DNA of 64,000 nucleotides from NCBI RefSeq assembly GCF_900102055.1, contig NZ_FNBA01000002.1, positions 124,001-188,000 on the forward strand. Direction: 5' to 3'. Shown here piece after piece: positions 1 through 9,135 of the stretch. Below the pieces are notes generated by a model. The model was given only the letters and a program-made list of their open reading frames with translations, had not been told where the DNA came from and ran no database searches. Source of the stretch: Ulvibacter litoralis. GTDB lineage: Bacteria > Bacteroidota > Bacteroidia > Flavobacteriales > Flavobacteriaceae. The translations under genes and the position numbers were made by a program. How positions within the stretch are numbered: position 1 is the first letter of the stretch; every line of letters starts with the position of its first letter.

Positions 1-456
1 TAATAAGGTATGTAGGTATTTAGAGTCTCCTTGTGAAATAACACCATCAATAAATTTTCTACGAGTGTCGCTTCCTTCGGTAATTAAATCACGATCGGAA
101 GGGGAGATAATAACCAAAGGTAGAAAACCAATGTGCTCACTAAATTTTTCGTAGGCTTTGGCGTTTCGTTTTATAATTTTTTTCTGTCCTCTTTTCGCAC
201 TGACGAGTATTTTTTCGGAGCCTGTTTCTTTTTCATATTCGCCTTCTACTACAAAAAAATCTTCTCCGTGTTTTATGTTTTGACTCGTTATTGGATTGAA
301 ATAACTCTTTCCGAAGGATAAATGGTAAATAGCATCCAAAACATTCGTCTTTCCTACGCCGTTATGTCCTACAAAACAATTGATTTTAGGGTCGAACGAA
401 AAAGTTTCCGTTTCAAAATTTTTATAGTTTAGTAGTGATAATTTGTTTAAAAGCAT
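1..456 (-). CDS. recF: RecF, DNA replication/repair ATPase (N-terminal part, runs off the window)
   Basis: The minus strand reads open from ATG at 456 to the window edge, giving 152 residues without a stop. Seen: start [15 protein letters not shown] and Walker A loop GHNGVGKTN near residue 31, followed by [13 protein letters not shown] and later [13 protein letters not shown], all typical of RecF. RecF is an SMC-like ATPase that helps load RecA at gapped DNA through RecFOR. The C-terminal part with Walker B and the signature motif lies outside the window. It is divergent from the TPR gene at 605 across a 148-bp gap. Confidence 0.93.
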   Translation of the reverse strand, partial: MLLNKLSLLNYKNFETETFSFDPKINCFVGHNGVGKTNVLDAIYHLSFGKSYFNPITSQNIKHGEDFFVVEGEYEKETGSEKILVSAKRGQKKIIKRNAKAYEKFSEHIGFLPLVIISPSDRDLITEGSDTRRKFIDGVISQGDSKYLHTLL

Positions 457-577
457 AGTAGTTAATAAGTTACCGTTTTGTTTTAGAGATAATTTCTTTC
501 AGAAAAGCACTAAAAACAGGACTGCAAATTATTGAAAAATAAGAAATCTTTTCCCTTTTAAATTCTAATAAATATTT

Positions 578-585
578 TATTTTTG
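578..585 (+). promoter_or_regulatory. -7 promoter element for the TPR/ribH genes
   Basis: TATTTTTG matches the Bacteroidota -7 consensus TAnnTTTG and ends 19 bp before the ATG at 605. No clear TTG is seen at the -33 position. Confidence 0.5.
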
Positions 586-604
586 CGCTTCAACAAACAA
601 AACT

Positions 605-1369
605 ATGGCAACGTACAAGAAACGTGGTGGTAAACCAAGAACTAAAGTCGAAAAGGAGTTAGATATTGAAGAAGGAAGTACTACGGCTGAGGTATTTAAT
701 ACATTAGATGAAGGTGCGTCTAAAACGGAGGCGTGGGTAGAGAAAAACCAAAAATACATCTTAGGATTTATTGGTGTAATCGCTATCTGTGTGTTGGGTT
801 ATTTGGCATTCGAACAGTTTGTTCAAAAACCTAAAGAAGTAGAAGCAACCAATGAAATGTTTCAAGCGCAAACTTATTTTGAGCAAGCGTTAACAGCTGA
901 GGCTAAAGATTCATTATTCAATTTATCACTTACAGGTGGTGAAGGGAAATACGGATTTTTAGATATCATCGATAACTACGGTGGTACTAAAGCAGGAAAC
1001 CTTTCTAAGTATTACGCTGGAATGGCATACTTAAATACGAACAACTACAAAGAAGCTATCAGTTACTTAGATGACTTTAGTAGTGATGATGCTGTTTTAG
1101 GTCCTTTGGCAAAAGGAGCTATTGGTGATGCATTTGTTCAATTAGGACAAGATGATAAAGCATTAAGTTATTACGAAACTGCGGCTAAGATGAATGTAAA
1201 CGAATTTACTACACCTAGATTTTTATTGAAAGCTGGAACTACAGCATTAAAATTAGGTAATGCATCTAAAGCAGTTAGCTTTTTCTCTGAAATTACAGAA
1301 ACATATCCAACATCTACTGAAGCTACTAAAGCAACAGCAGGTTTAGGGAGAGCTGAAGCAATGAACTAG
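605..1369 (+). CDS. Membrane-anchored tetratricopeptide repeat protein
   Basis: 254 residues. A charged N-terminal cytoplasmic stretch of about 48 residues precedes one membrane segment (about 50-70, YILGFIGVIAICVLGYLAF). The rest is helical with repeats of TPR type, for example YYAGMAYLNTNNYKEAISYL and GDAFVQLGQDDKALSYYETA. The topology resembles YfgM-like proteins, which work as periplasmic chaperone or scaffold partners, but no specific partner can be inferred. It ends 2 bp before ribH, so the two are co-transcribed. Confidence 0.85.
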   Translation: MATYKKRGGKPRTKVEKELDIEEGSTTAEVFNTLDEGASKTEAWVEKNQKYILGFIGVIAICVLGYLAFEQFVQKPKEVEATNEMFQAQTYFEQALTAEAKDSLFNLSLTGGEGKYGFLDIIDNYGGTKAGNLSKYYAGMAYLNTNNYKEAISYLDDFSSDDAVLGPLAKGAIGDAFVQLGQDDKALSYYETAAKMNVNEFTTPRFLLKAGTTALKLGNASKAVSFFSEITETYPTSTEATKATAGLGRAEAMN

Positions 1370-1371
1370 AA

Positions 1372-1869
1372 ATGGCTACAGAAAATAATAATTTATCCAT
1401 TTACGATAAAGCAACAATCCCAAACGCGAAAAATTTTCGGTTTGGGATTGTTGTTTCTGAATGGAATCCAGAAATAACCGAAGGCATGTTTCAAGGTGCT
1501 TTTGACGCTTTGTTAGATTGTGGTGCTATTAGTGAAAACATTGTACGATGGAACGTTCCAGGAAGTTTCGAATTGGTGTATGGTAGCAAGCGTATGATTC
1601 AGAGTTATGACATGCTAGATGCAGTGATCGCTATTGGAAATGTGATACAAGGGGAGACCAAGCATTTCGATTATGTGTGTGAAGCCGTATCGCAGGGAAT
1701 TAAAGACCTAAATGTACAGTATGATATTCCTGTTCTGTTCTGTGTACTTACCGATAACAACAAGCAGCAATCTATTGATAGAAGCGGCGGGAAGCATGGA
1801 AACAAAGGAACCGAGGCAGCCATTGCAGCTATAAAAATGGCGCAACTACGTAAGGACGCAAAGTTCTAA
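1372..1869 (+). CDS. ribH: 6,7-dimethyl-8-ribityllumazine synthase
   Basis: 165 residues, the usual length. RibH condenses 5-amino-6-ribitylamino-uracil with 3,4-dihydroxy-2-butanone 4-phosphate, the penultimate step of riboflavin synthesis. Seen: FGIVVSEWNPEIT near residue 24, the substrate loop VPGSFELVYGSK, AIGNVIQGETKHFDYV with the catalytic His, and FCVLTDNN. Start ATG at 1372 is 2 bp after the TPR gene stop. No other riboflavin gene is nearby, as is common for ribH in flavobacteria. Confidence 0.95.
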   Translation: MATENNNLSIYDKATIPNAKNFRFGIVVSEWNPEITEGMFQGAFDALLDCGAISENIVRWNVPGSFELVYGSKRMIQSYDMLDAVIAIGNVIQGETKHFDYVCEAVSQGIKDLNVQYDIPVLFCVLTDNNKQQSIDRSGGKHGNKGTEAAIAAIKMAQLRKDAKF

Positions 1870-1972
1870 ATCTTCTTTTCTGATTTTATTCTGAATAATT
1901 GAGCGGTACTTCGGTATGGTAATTGTGTAAAATTTACCGCAGTTTGAAGTAAAAAAACTGTCATATTTTAAG

Positions 1973-1980
1973 TAACTTTG
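1973..1980 (+). promoter_or_regulatory. -7 promoter element before the mutL/rhomboid gene run
   Basis: TAACTTTG fits TAnnTTTG and lies 13 bp before the ATG at 1994. A TTTG at 1943-1946 is 26 bp upstream, longer than the usual 19-21. Confidence 0.45.
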
Positions 1981-1993
1981 AAACACGACAATT

Positions 1994-2281
1994 ATGGGAG
2001 TTTTAAATAGACGCAAGAATAAAAAATTTGATTATACCCCTCGTTATTTTGACGATAAAGGGGAGGGTAATCCATTTCAGATTGAACATAAATTTGATAA
2101 ATTTCGTAAAACGGTAGGTGAAAATACATCACTTAAAGGGAAGTTTATAAATGTTTGGGATGATATTCAAGATAAATCAAATCGGAATTCCAACCGAATA
2201 ATTTTACTGATTGTAACGCTTTTCATTTTCATCTTCCTATTTATTATTGATTTCGATTTGTCGATATTCTCGTTAAAATAA
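1994..2281 (+). CDS. Small membrane protein of unknown function (flavobacterial family)
   Basis: 95 residues: a basic, polar N-terminal part of about 70 residues (MGVLNRRKNKKFDYTPRYFD) and a C-terminal membrane segment (about 70-90). Similar short proteins next to ribH in flavobacteria are sometimes labelled riboflavin synthase subunit beta, but nothing here supports an enzymatic role. The stop overlaps the mutL ATG by one base at 2281, so translation is probably coupled. Confidence 0.75.
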   Translation: MGVLNRRKNKKFDYTPRYFDDKGEGNPFQIEHKFDKFRKTVGENTSLKGKFINVWDDIQDKSNRNSNRIILLIVTLFIFIFLFIIDFDLSIFSLK

Positions 2282-4128
2282 TGACAGACATTATTCAACT
2301 TTTACCGGACCATGTAGCGAATCAAATTGCTGCAGGGGAAGTCGTTCAACGCCCAGCTTCAGTAGTGAAGGAATTACTAGAAAATGCCATCGATGCTGGT
2401 GCTTCTACAATTACCTTAGTTATTAAAGATGCGGGTAAAACGCTTGTGCAAGTTATTGACGATGGTGCAGGAATGAGCACGACTGATGCTCGCTTGTGTT
2501 TTGAGCGTCATGCAACTTCAAAAATTAAATCGGCAGAAGATCTCTTCAGTTTAAATACAAAAGGCTTTCGAGGAGAAGCATTAGCCTCGATTGCTGCAAT
2601 CGCACACGTCGAGTTAAAAACAAAAACAGAAGCTTCCGAAGTAGGAACAAAAATAGTTATTGAAGGAAGTCAGGTGGTTTCTCAAGACGCGGTGGTAACT
2701 GCAAAGGGAACCACGATTTCAGTAAAAAATCTTTTTTATAACATTCCAGCACGACGTAACTTTTTAAAAAGTAACACCGTAGAAATGCGTCATATTATTG
2801 ATGAGTTTCATCGCGTAGCATTAGCACATCCTCAGGTTGGCTTTACTATGATGAACAATGGAAGCGATGTGTTTCAATTGCCGCAAAGTAATTCGAGACA
2901 GCGTATTGTTAGCATTTTTGGTGCGAAAACCAATGAAAAGTTAGTTCCTGTAACCGAAGAAACCGAAATTCTGAAAATTAGCGGATTCGTCATTAAACCA
3001 GATTTTGCGAGAAAGAGCCGGGGAGAGCAGTTTTTCTTTGTCAACGACCGTTTTATAAAAAGTTCATATTTGCATCATGCAGTGCTTGCTGCTTTTGAAG
3101 GCTTGATTAAGGACGGTATGAATCCAGGGTATTTCTTGTTTCTAGATGTAGATCCGAAATCGATTGATATCAATATCCATCCCACCAAAACTGAAATTAA
3201 ATTTGACGATGAGCACGCAATGTATGCGATGCTTCGTTCTACCATAAAACACAGTCTAGGTCAGTTTAGTATTGCGCCTGTATTAGATTTTAATAGAGAT
3301 GCAGGTTTTGATACGCCTTATGAGTACAGTAAAAAATCGCCTGTAACACCCACTATAGAAGTAGATCGCTCATTCAATCCTTTTAAAAAAGAGCCTTCTC
3401 AAGCAAATATTAAGTTTCCATACCAACGCGAAAAGACAAGTTCTTGGGAATCGTTATATGTTGGACTTAAAGATGACGATAGTGAGCTTCAATCTGGTTT
3501 TCAAAATATAGAATTTGAAAGCGAAGAGGTAACCGGAAAGCTTTTTGAAAAAGAAACAGAAGAGGTTGGACAAACCACTTTTCAATTACATAATAAGTAT
3601 ATTGTTAGTCCTATTAAAACAGGAATGATGATTATTCATCAGCATTTGGCGCATCAACGTGTCTTGTATGAAGAATTACTGAAAAATATAACCGTACAAG
3701 AAGCTGTAAGTCAGCAATTGTTGTTTCCTTTACAGTTTCATTTTTCAAAGCCTGATATTGAAATTCTGAAGAAAATTCAGGAGCAATTAGAGCAAACAGG
3801 ATTTGTATTTTCAAGCTTGAAAGAAGAAGCTTTTGAAATTAGTGGAATTCCAGTTTCAATTGTAGAAAGCAGCGTAGGAACTGTTTTAGAGCAATTGATA
3901 AAAGATATTAAAGAAGAAGTTCCCGATGCTGGCTTTAGTCAGAACGACTTACTGGCAAAGAGCATGGCAAAGAGTATGGCGGTTAAAACGGGGGTACCTT
4001 TAAACAGAGAAGAACGGGAACATTTAGTAAATCAGTTATTTGCTTGTAAGGAACCGAGTGTGGCTCCGAATAATAAGACAGTTTTAATAACGATGAATGT
4101 GAATGACTTTGATAAAAAATTTAGTTAG
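2281..4128 (+). CDS. mutL: DNA mismatch repair protein MutL
   Basis: 615 residues. MutL couples MutS mismatch recognition to strand removal. GHKL ATPase motifs are complete: ELLENAIDAGA (about 32), DDGAGM (about 60), GFRGEALASIAA (about 93). The C-terminal dimerisation domain begins near residue 430. The endonuclease motif DQHA(X)2E(X)4E is degenerate here, reading HQHLAHQRVLYEE near residue 450, so the acidic metal ligands seem reduced. The end at 4128 abuts the next ATG at 4129. Confidence 0.95.
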   Translation: MTDIIQLLPDHVANQIAAGEVVQRPASVVKELLENAIDAGASTITLVIKDAGKTLVQVIDDGAGMSTTDARLCFERHATSKIKSAEDLFSLNTKGFRGEALASIAAIAHVELKTKTEASEVGTKIVIEGSQVVSQDAVVTAKGTTISVKNLFYNIPARRNFLKSNTVEMRHIIDEFHRVALAHPQVGFTMMNNGSDVFQLPQSNSRQRIVSIFGAKTNEKLVPVTEETEILKISGFVIKPDFARKSRGEQFFFVNDRFIKSSYLHHAVLAAFEGLIKDGMNPGYFLFLDVDPKSIDINIHPTKTEIKFDDEHAMYAMLRSTIKHSLGQFSIAPVLDFNRDAGFDTPYEYSKKSPVTPTIEVDRSFNPFKKEPSQANIKFPYQREKTSSWESLYVGLKDDDSELQSGFQNIEFESEEVTGKLFEKETEEVGQTTFQLHNKYIVSPIKTGMMIIHQHLAHQRVLYEELLKNITVQEAVSQQLLFPLQFHFSKPDIEILKKIQEQLEQTGFVFSSLKEEAFEISGIPVSIVESSVGTVLEQLIKDIKEEVPDAGFSQNDLLAKSMAKSMAVKTGVPLNREEREHLVNQLFACKEPSVAPNNKTVLITMNVNDFDKKFS

Positions 4129-4866
4129 ATGGGGAATGTAACAGATACTGTAAAAGCGCTAATTATTGTAAATGTCCTTTTTTTTGTAGGAACAATGGTT
4201 ACTGGCGACGTAGCTTATAAATTATTTTCATTATACTATTTTGATAGTCCGAATTTTAAAATTTGGCAACCCATTACGCATATGTTTATGCATGGAAGTA
4301 TCATGCATATTTTGTTTAATATGTATGGGCTTTGGGCTTTCGGTTCGCCCTTAGAACAACGTTGGGGACGAAATAAATTTTTATTTTTTTATTTTTCAGC
4401 AGGAATAGGAGCAGCATTAATACATACCTTGGTTAATTACTATCAAGTAGAAAGTGTAACTACAGCTTTACTTGAAGCTGGTTGGAGTCAAAGTAATGTA
4501 ACTGACTTTTTAACGACGGGAACTGGAGGAAGTAATCGTGTTTTAGAAACGGTCTCTCAAGATAAAATTAATACCATGTTCTCTGCCTTTAATACTCCTG
4601 CAGTAGGGGCCTCTGGAGCGATTTACGGAGTTTTAGTTGCATTTGGTCTTATGTTTCCTAATGTAGCTTTAATGCTCATGTTTATTCCTGTGCCTATTAA
4701 AGCGAAGTATTTTATTCCGTTGATTATATTGGGAGATTTAATTTTCGGAATCACAGGTTCTCCTTTCGGAATTGCACATTGGGCGCACATTGGAGGAGCA
4801 TTATTTGGTTTTGTAATGGCATATTACTGGAAGAAAAACAGTTTTAACGACCGTCGTTGGGATTAA
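4129..4866 (+). CDS. Rhomboid family intramembrane serine protease
   Basis: 245 residues, about six membrane segments. Seen: the catalytic Ser in AVGASGAIYG (about residue 163), the His in GIAHWAHIGGALFGF (about 222) and the oxyanion-side motif HILFNMYGLWAFG (about 60). Rhomboids cleave membrane proteins inside the bilayer. The loop between segments 2 and 4 is longer than usual, with about 50 residues of Thr/Gly-rich sequence. It follows mutL with no gap and is followed by a second rhomboid after 6 bp. Confidence 0.9.
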   Translation: MGNVTDTVKALIIVNVLFFVGTMVTGDVAYKLFSLYYFDSPNFKIWQPITHMFMHGSIMHILFNMYGLWAFGSPLEQRWGRNKFLFFYFSAGIGAALIHTLVNYYQVESVTTALLEAGWSQSNVTDFLTTGTGGSNRVLETVSQDKINTMFSAFNTPAVGASGAIYGVLVAFGLMFPNVALMLMFIPVPIKAKYFIPLIILGDLIFGITGSPFGIAHWAHIGGALFGFVMAYYWKKNSFNDRRWD

Positions 4867-4872
4867 CACATT

Positions 4873-5742
4873 ATGGCAAATAATCTAACATATCAATTTA
4901 AAACGGCAAACATAATTGTAAAAATTATAGCGATTAACGCTGTTATATTTTTAACGGTTTATTTGGCTTCCTTCTTTTTTGGAACCACACAAGGAAACTT
5001 AGTGAAATGGTTTGTTTTGCCAGAAAATTTAAGTGAATTAATACTGCAACCTTGGTCTTTGTTTACCTATAGTTTCTTGCATTTTGGCTTATGGCATGTA
5101 CTCTTTAATATGCTGTGGTTGTACTGGTTCGGAACCATTATTTTAAATCTTTTCACTCCCAAACGACTGCTAACAATTTATTTGTTAGGTGGTTTCTTTG
5201 GCGGATTGTTATATGTAATCGCGTATAATATCTTTCCAGTTTTTACTACAACTACAGGAAGTTTGATAGGTGCATCGGGAGCTGTGATGGCTATTATGGT
5301 ATTTATCGCAACTTATACACCAAATACAGAAATGCGCATATTTATGTTCAACATTAAATTGTGGCATATTGCAGTGTTTTTTTTGCTGTTAGATCTTGTT
5401 CAGATTCCAACTTCTGGTAACGCTGGCGGACTTATAGCACACTTAGGGGGTGCTTTGTTTGGATATGTATACGCAGTACAATTAGGAAAAGGAAAAGACA
5501 TCGGAATTTGGTTTGAAAATGCGATGGATTGGGTTACAGATTTGTTTAAACCAAGAACTAAAAAACCTTTCAAGAAAGTACACAGAACACAACAACCTAA
5601 ATCATCTAGCGTTACACAAAAAGGCAACACTTCTGAAAACCAAAAGAAGATAGATGCGATATTAGATAAGATTGGAAAAAGTGGGTATGAAAGCTTAACC
5701 AAAGCCGAAAAAGATTTCCTTTTTAAAGCAGGTAAAGAATAA
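4873..5742 (+). CDS. Rhomboid family intramembrane serine protease with C-terminal tail
   Basis: 289 residues. Six membrane segments in the first 205 residues, with HVLFNMLWLYWFG, the catalytic Ser in LIGASGAVMAI (about 136) and the His in LIAHLGGALFGYVYA (about 190). A basic soluble tail of about 80 residues follows (FKPRTKKPFKKVHR and QKKIDAILDKIGKSGYESL). The tail resembles a small helical domain seen after flavobacterial rhomboids, where the terminal helix holds KAEKDFLF. It is in the same operon as the previous rhomboid. Confidence 0.9.
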   Translation: MANNLTYQFKTANIIVKIIAINAVIFLTVYLASFFFGTTQGNLVKWFVLPENLSELILQPWSLFTYSFLHFGLWHVLFNMLWLYWFGTIILNLFTPKRLLTIYLLGGFFGGLLYVIAYNIFPVFTTTTGSLIGASGAVMAIMVFIATYTPNTEMRIFMFNIKLWHIAVFFLLLDLVQIPTSGNAGGLIAHLGGALFGYVYAVQLGKGKDIGIWFENAMDWVTDLFKPRTKKPFKKVHRTQQPKSSSVTQKGNTSENQKKIDAILDKIGKSGYESLTKAEKDFLFKAGKE

Positions 5743-5757
5743 CATTAAAAATTTTTA

Positions 5758-6831
5758 TTGAAAAAAATAGGACTTTTTGGAAATACCATCTACTTGCTAA
5801 ATAGCATCGCTGCTTTCTTGCTAGTACTTTTTTTTGTCTTACCCTACATCCCTCCCAAATCTTTTCCAACGCTTTCATTGCTTACGTTAACCATTTCACC
5901 TTTATTAGTGGTTAATGCACTTTTTGCAGTGTATTGGTTACTTCGTAGAAAACGAAAAGCACTCTTGTCTATCATTGTTTTGGTGCTTTCTTTTTTTATG
6001 TTTCATTCCTTTTTTGAGTTTTCTTCAGAAAGCCATCCAAATAATTCAGAGAAAACGCTGAATGTTTTATCGTATAATGTTCGTTTGTTTAATAACTATC
6101 AAAAGTTTCCGACGAAAAATGTACCCAATATTATTTCAGAATTAATTGAAGACGAAAAACCCGACGTACTATTTATTCAAGAGTTTTATAGAGATAGTAC
6201 CATTCATTTTTCAGGATATCCTTATCAATACATTCATTTCAGAAAAAATAAAAACAAAAAAGGAGAACTAAAAGAGAATGCGCTCGGACATGCTATTTTG
6301 TCTAAATATCCCCTTGTAAATACGGGAGCTTTCGACTTTAAAAACACCTACAACAATACCATTTACGCCGACGTGGTAAAAGGAACAGACACGATTCGTT
6401 TGTACAATTTGCATTTGCGTTCGATGGGCGTTTTACCTTCTGTAGCTTATTTGCAAGAAGGAGATAAGGCAAAATTGCGAAAACGTATGGCGACTAGTTT
6501 TATGGAGCAACAAGATCAGGTAGAAAAAATTCTAGCCCACAAAGCAAAAACGAAGCATCCTGTATTGTTGTGTGGCGATTTTAATAATACCGCATTTTCA
6601 TACATCTACAATCAAATTTCTGAAGACATGAAAGACGCTTTTGTTGAAAAAGGAACGGGTATTGGCACTACGTATCTCTTCGATTTTTATCCCATGCGAA
6701 TTGATTTTATTTTTACTTCGGAAAATTTTGAGGTGCTGAAGTATAAGTCTATTAAAGAAACCTTTTCAGATCACTTTCCTGTGAGTGCAACCGTTGGTTG
6801 GAATAGTTCTTCGGAAGCTTCAGAAGAGTAA
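5758..6831 (+). CDS. Endonuclease/exonuclease/phosphatase family membrane protein
   Basis: 357 residues. Two or three membrane segments occupy the first 90 residues. An EEP catalytic domain follows: NVLSYNVRLFN (about 102), FIQEFYRD with the metal Glu (about 139), LYNLHLRSMG, LCGDFNNTAFS (about 270) and SDHFPVSATVGW at the end. The substrate is unknown; family members cut DNA or phosphodiesters of lipids. The start is TTG at 5758, since no in-frame ATG lies before the membrane segment. It is 15 bp after the rhomboid stop. Confidence 0.85.
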   Translation: MKKIGLFGNTIYLLNSIAAFLLVLFFVLPYIPPKSFPTLSLLTLTISPLLVVNALFAVYWLLRRKRKALLSIIVLVLSFFMFHSFFEFSSESHPNNSEKTLNVLSYNVRLFNNYQKFPTKNVPNIISELIEDEKPDVLFIQEFYRDSTIHFSGYPYQYIHFRKNKNKKGELKENALGHAILSKYPLVNTGAFDFKNTYNNTIYADVVKGTDTIRLYNLHLRSMGVLPSVAYLQEGDKAKLRKRMATSFMEQQDQVEKILAHKAKTKHPVLLCGDFNNTAFSYIYNQISEDMKDAFVEKGTGIGTTYLFDFYPMRIDFIFTSENFEVLKYKSIKETFSDHFPVSATVGWNSSSEASEE

Positions 6832-6859
6832 TAGACTGTATTGTTAAGTAATTGAAGCT

Positions 6860-7489
6860 TTACTTGATAAACTGTATCTGTTGCGACTCCAAGTAGTTTA
6901 ATGTATTCGGACCTTCATTAAAAAGTAAATCTAACACTGAAAGATTGGGTAAAAAACCGTGATGTGCTTGCAAAACTTGTGTGTAAGTATCTAGTGTATA
7001 TCCCTTGTTTTTTTTAATATCAATTAAGAACCGTAAATCGGTAGCTTCGGGTGTTTTATCATAGGTTTCCGAAGTAGATCTTTCCGCAGTAATTCCAATA
7101 AGGTCACATAAAAGATCAAATATTTGAAGGTTGAGTTCTAATAATGAATTCGCAGGCGTTTCAAATAAAGGCGCTAATTCGTCTTCATAATATTCAAAAA
7201 AAGGAGAGGTTCTATAGGCTGTTTTCATAGATTTCCAATGGTGTGATTGCCAAGGAAAATCATTTTCAATTTGAACCGCTTGCATCTGTTGACGCACGCC
7301 TTTTTTAAGATGTTTTATAGGAATGTTTAATAGTAACTCACCGTTATTATGCGCGGTATAGGTGCGATTTCGATAGGTTTGCTTTTGGTAGTTATCGTGT
7401 ATTTCTAACACAATATGTTCAGCCTGCGCGACTGCCACCATTTGTAAGATTGGTGGAAAATACGCAGGATGTATTATGATTTTCTTCAT
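6860..7489 (-). CDS. WbqC family protein
   Basis: 209 residues. Seen: the N-terminal HPAYFPPILQMVAVAQAE with the family Tyr/Phe-Pro motif, then NNGELLLNIPIKH and PWQSHHWKSMKTAYRTSPFF. WbqC proteins occur in polysaccharide or aminotransferase gene clusters, but the reaction is not settled. It is 21 bp downstream of lepB on the same strand and probably co-transcribed, an arrangement I regard as common in flavobacteria. Confidence 0.85.
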   Translation of the reverse strand: MKKIIIHPAYFPPILQMVAVAQAEHIVLEIHDNYQKQTYRNRTYTAHNNGELLLNIPIKHLKKGVRQQMQAVQIENDFPWQSHHWKSMKTAYRTSPFFEYYEDELAPLFETPANSLLELNLQIFDLLCDLIGITAERSTSETYDKTPEATDLRFLIDIKKNKGYTLDTYTQVLQAHHGFLPNLSVLDLLFNEGPNTLNYLESQQIQFIK

Positions 7490-7510
7490 AAACGATACTA
7501 CTTAAAACGT

Positions 7511-9085
7511 TTATTTATTTGCTTTTTTCTTTTTTCTGAAAAAGTCAAATACAAACCAACCTGCGAGTAAAATTAAAAAGTACTTAAAATAAGAAACAGG
7601 AGCTCCGCTACCGCCAACGGTAGTAAACAAACGTTCCCATCTTATTTTATTCATAATACCTTTTGCGTTGCTATCCCAACTCATCCAAACAAAAACAGGT
7701 TTTCCAACTACATGAGTAAAGGGTACAAATCCCCAACTACGCGCATCTTGCGAATTGTTTCTATTGTCTCCCATCATCCAGTAATGATCCATTTTAAAGG
7801 TATATTCTGTAAGCGGTTCGTTGTTTAGGAGTACTTGATTTCCAGACTGTGAAATTTTATTTTCAATCCCAATTTCACTTCCTTCATACACTTCAATAAT
7901 ACGTTTGTACAATGGTAATGTTTCAGGAGTAATCGCTACAGTAGCGCCTTCTTTCGGAATATACATCGGTCCGAAGTGATCGGTATTCCAAGCGTAATTC
8001 GGGCTGTGAGGAAATGTTCTATTATCACGTTCGCCTGCTTTAGCAGTTGTTTTAAAGATGGTATCTAAGTCTGGGTACTTCTTAAACTTCTCATACGCTT
8101 CGTCCGTCATATAAGCTCTAAACACTCTATAACTTGGCGGATTGTCCATAGGGTAGAGGTCGGTGATGTCAAATCGTTCCGCCGCATAACTTGGATTTAG
8201 TTGCTGTTTAGTTCTAAATGCATACCCAAATTGCAATTTAGCTCTGTCTGGTAATTCGTTTTGTTTCCCATTAATATACACATATCCATCTCTCACTTCG
8301 ATAGAATCGCCAGGCATCCCAACACAACGTTTTACATAATTCGACTTCTTATCAAGCGGCTTTATGTCTACTTTCGAATACGGATTGGTAATGTTTGTTA
8401 GGGTATCCGGTGGCCAGCTAAATACTACAATATCGTTTTGTTTTATTTTCTGAAAGCCAGGAAATCTGAAATAAGGTATCTGAGGTTCTTTTAAATACGA
8501 CTTGTTTTTTACAAACGGAAGCGTATCGTGAACCATAGGAAAGGAAATCGGCGTCATAGGTGTACGAGCTCCATAATGAAACTTACTTACAAAAAGAAAA
8601 TCTCCCACCAATAATGTTTTTTCTAGTGATGAAGTTGGGATGGTAAACGGCTGCATTACATACGTATGCACAATTGTTGCTGCAACAACAGCAAAGAGAA
8701 TAGAACTCACCCATTCTCCAGTCGAAGTGCGTGGTTTTAAACTTCTGTCCTTGATGTATGTAACGTCTTGAGTGTAGTTGATGTAGTAAATGTATAATCC
8801 GCAGGTAAGGACTCCTAATAGCGTATCTGTTGTGCTATTTCTCCCAAAACTACGCAGTGTTTCTACCCAAACCACAGGAAACATAATTAGGTTTACAATT
8901 GGAATAAACAGTAAGATGGTCCACCACCAAGGGCGATTGATAATCTTCATTAATACCACAGCATTGTAAACGGGTACAGCGGCTTCCCAAGCTTGTCTTC
9001 CTGCTTTAACGTATAATTTCCAAGTTCCTAAAAAGTGTATTACTTGAATAACTAGGATAAATAGTAACCAACCTGTCCAACTCAT
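7511..9085 (-). CDS. lepB: Signal peptidase I (large flavobacterial form)
   Basis: 524 residues, far longer than the 250-320 of typical SPase I. Three membrane segments in the first 110 residues form an extra DUF5684-like module. The peptidase part follows with a membrane anchor near 127-147, catalytic Ser in IPTSSLEKTLLVGD (about 153), catalytic Lys in NYVKRCVGMPGDSIEV (about 251) and box E GDNRNNSQDARSWGFV near 440. A final membrane segment ends in a basic tail FFRKKKKANK. It removes Sec signal peptides at the inner membrane. Confidence 0.95.
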   Translation of the reverse strand: MSWTGWLLFILVIQVIHFLGTWKLYVKAGRQAWEAAVPVYNAVVLMKIINRPWWWTILLFIPIVNLIMFPVVWVETLRSFGRNSTTDTLLGVLTCGLYIYYINYTQDVTYIKDRSLKPRTSTGEWVSSILFAVVAATIVHTYVMQPFTIPTSSLEKTLLVGDFLFVSKFHYGARTPMTPISFPMVHDTLPFVKNKSYLKEPQIPYFRFPGFQKIKQNDIVVFSWPPDTLTNITNPYSKVDIKPLDKKSNYVKRCVGMPGDSIEVRDGYVYINGKQNELPDRAKLQFGYAFRTKQQLNPSYAAERFDITDLYPMDNPPSYRVFRAYMTDEAYEKFKKYPDLDTIFKTTAKAGERDNRTFPHSPNYAWNTDHFGPMYIPKEGATVAITPETLPLYKRIIEVYEGSEIGIENKISQSGNQVLLNNEPLTEYTFKMDHYWMMGDNRNNSQDARSWGFVPFTHVVGKPVFVWMSWDSNAKGIMNKIRWERLFTTVGGSGAPVSYFKYFLILLAGWFVFDFFRKKKKANK

Positions 9086-9135
9086 TTTTTTTATGTTTTA
9101 ATCTGAAAGTTTTATTTCAGAGTAATTTATATTCT

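Noticed and set aside
133-321. Plus-strand 62-residue reading frame at the window start
   Set aside because: It is the antisense of recF, whose minus-strand frame is open and clearly conserved.
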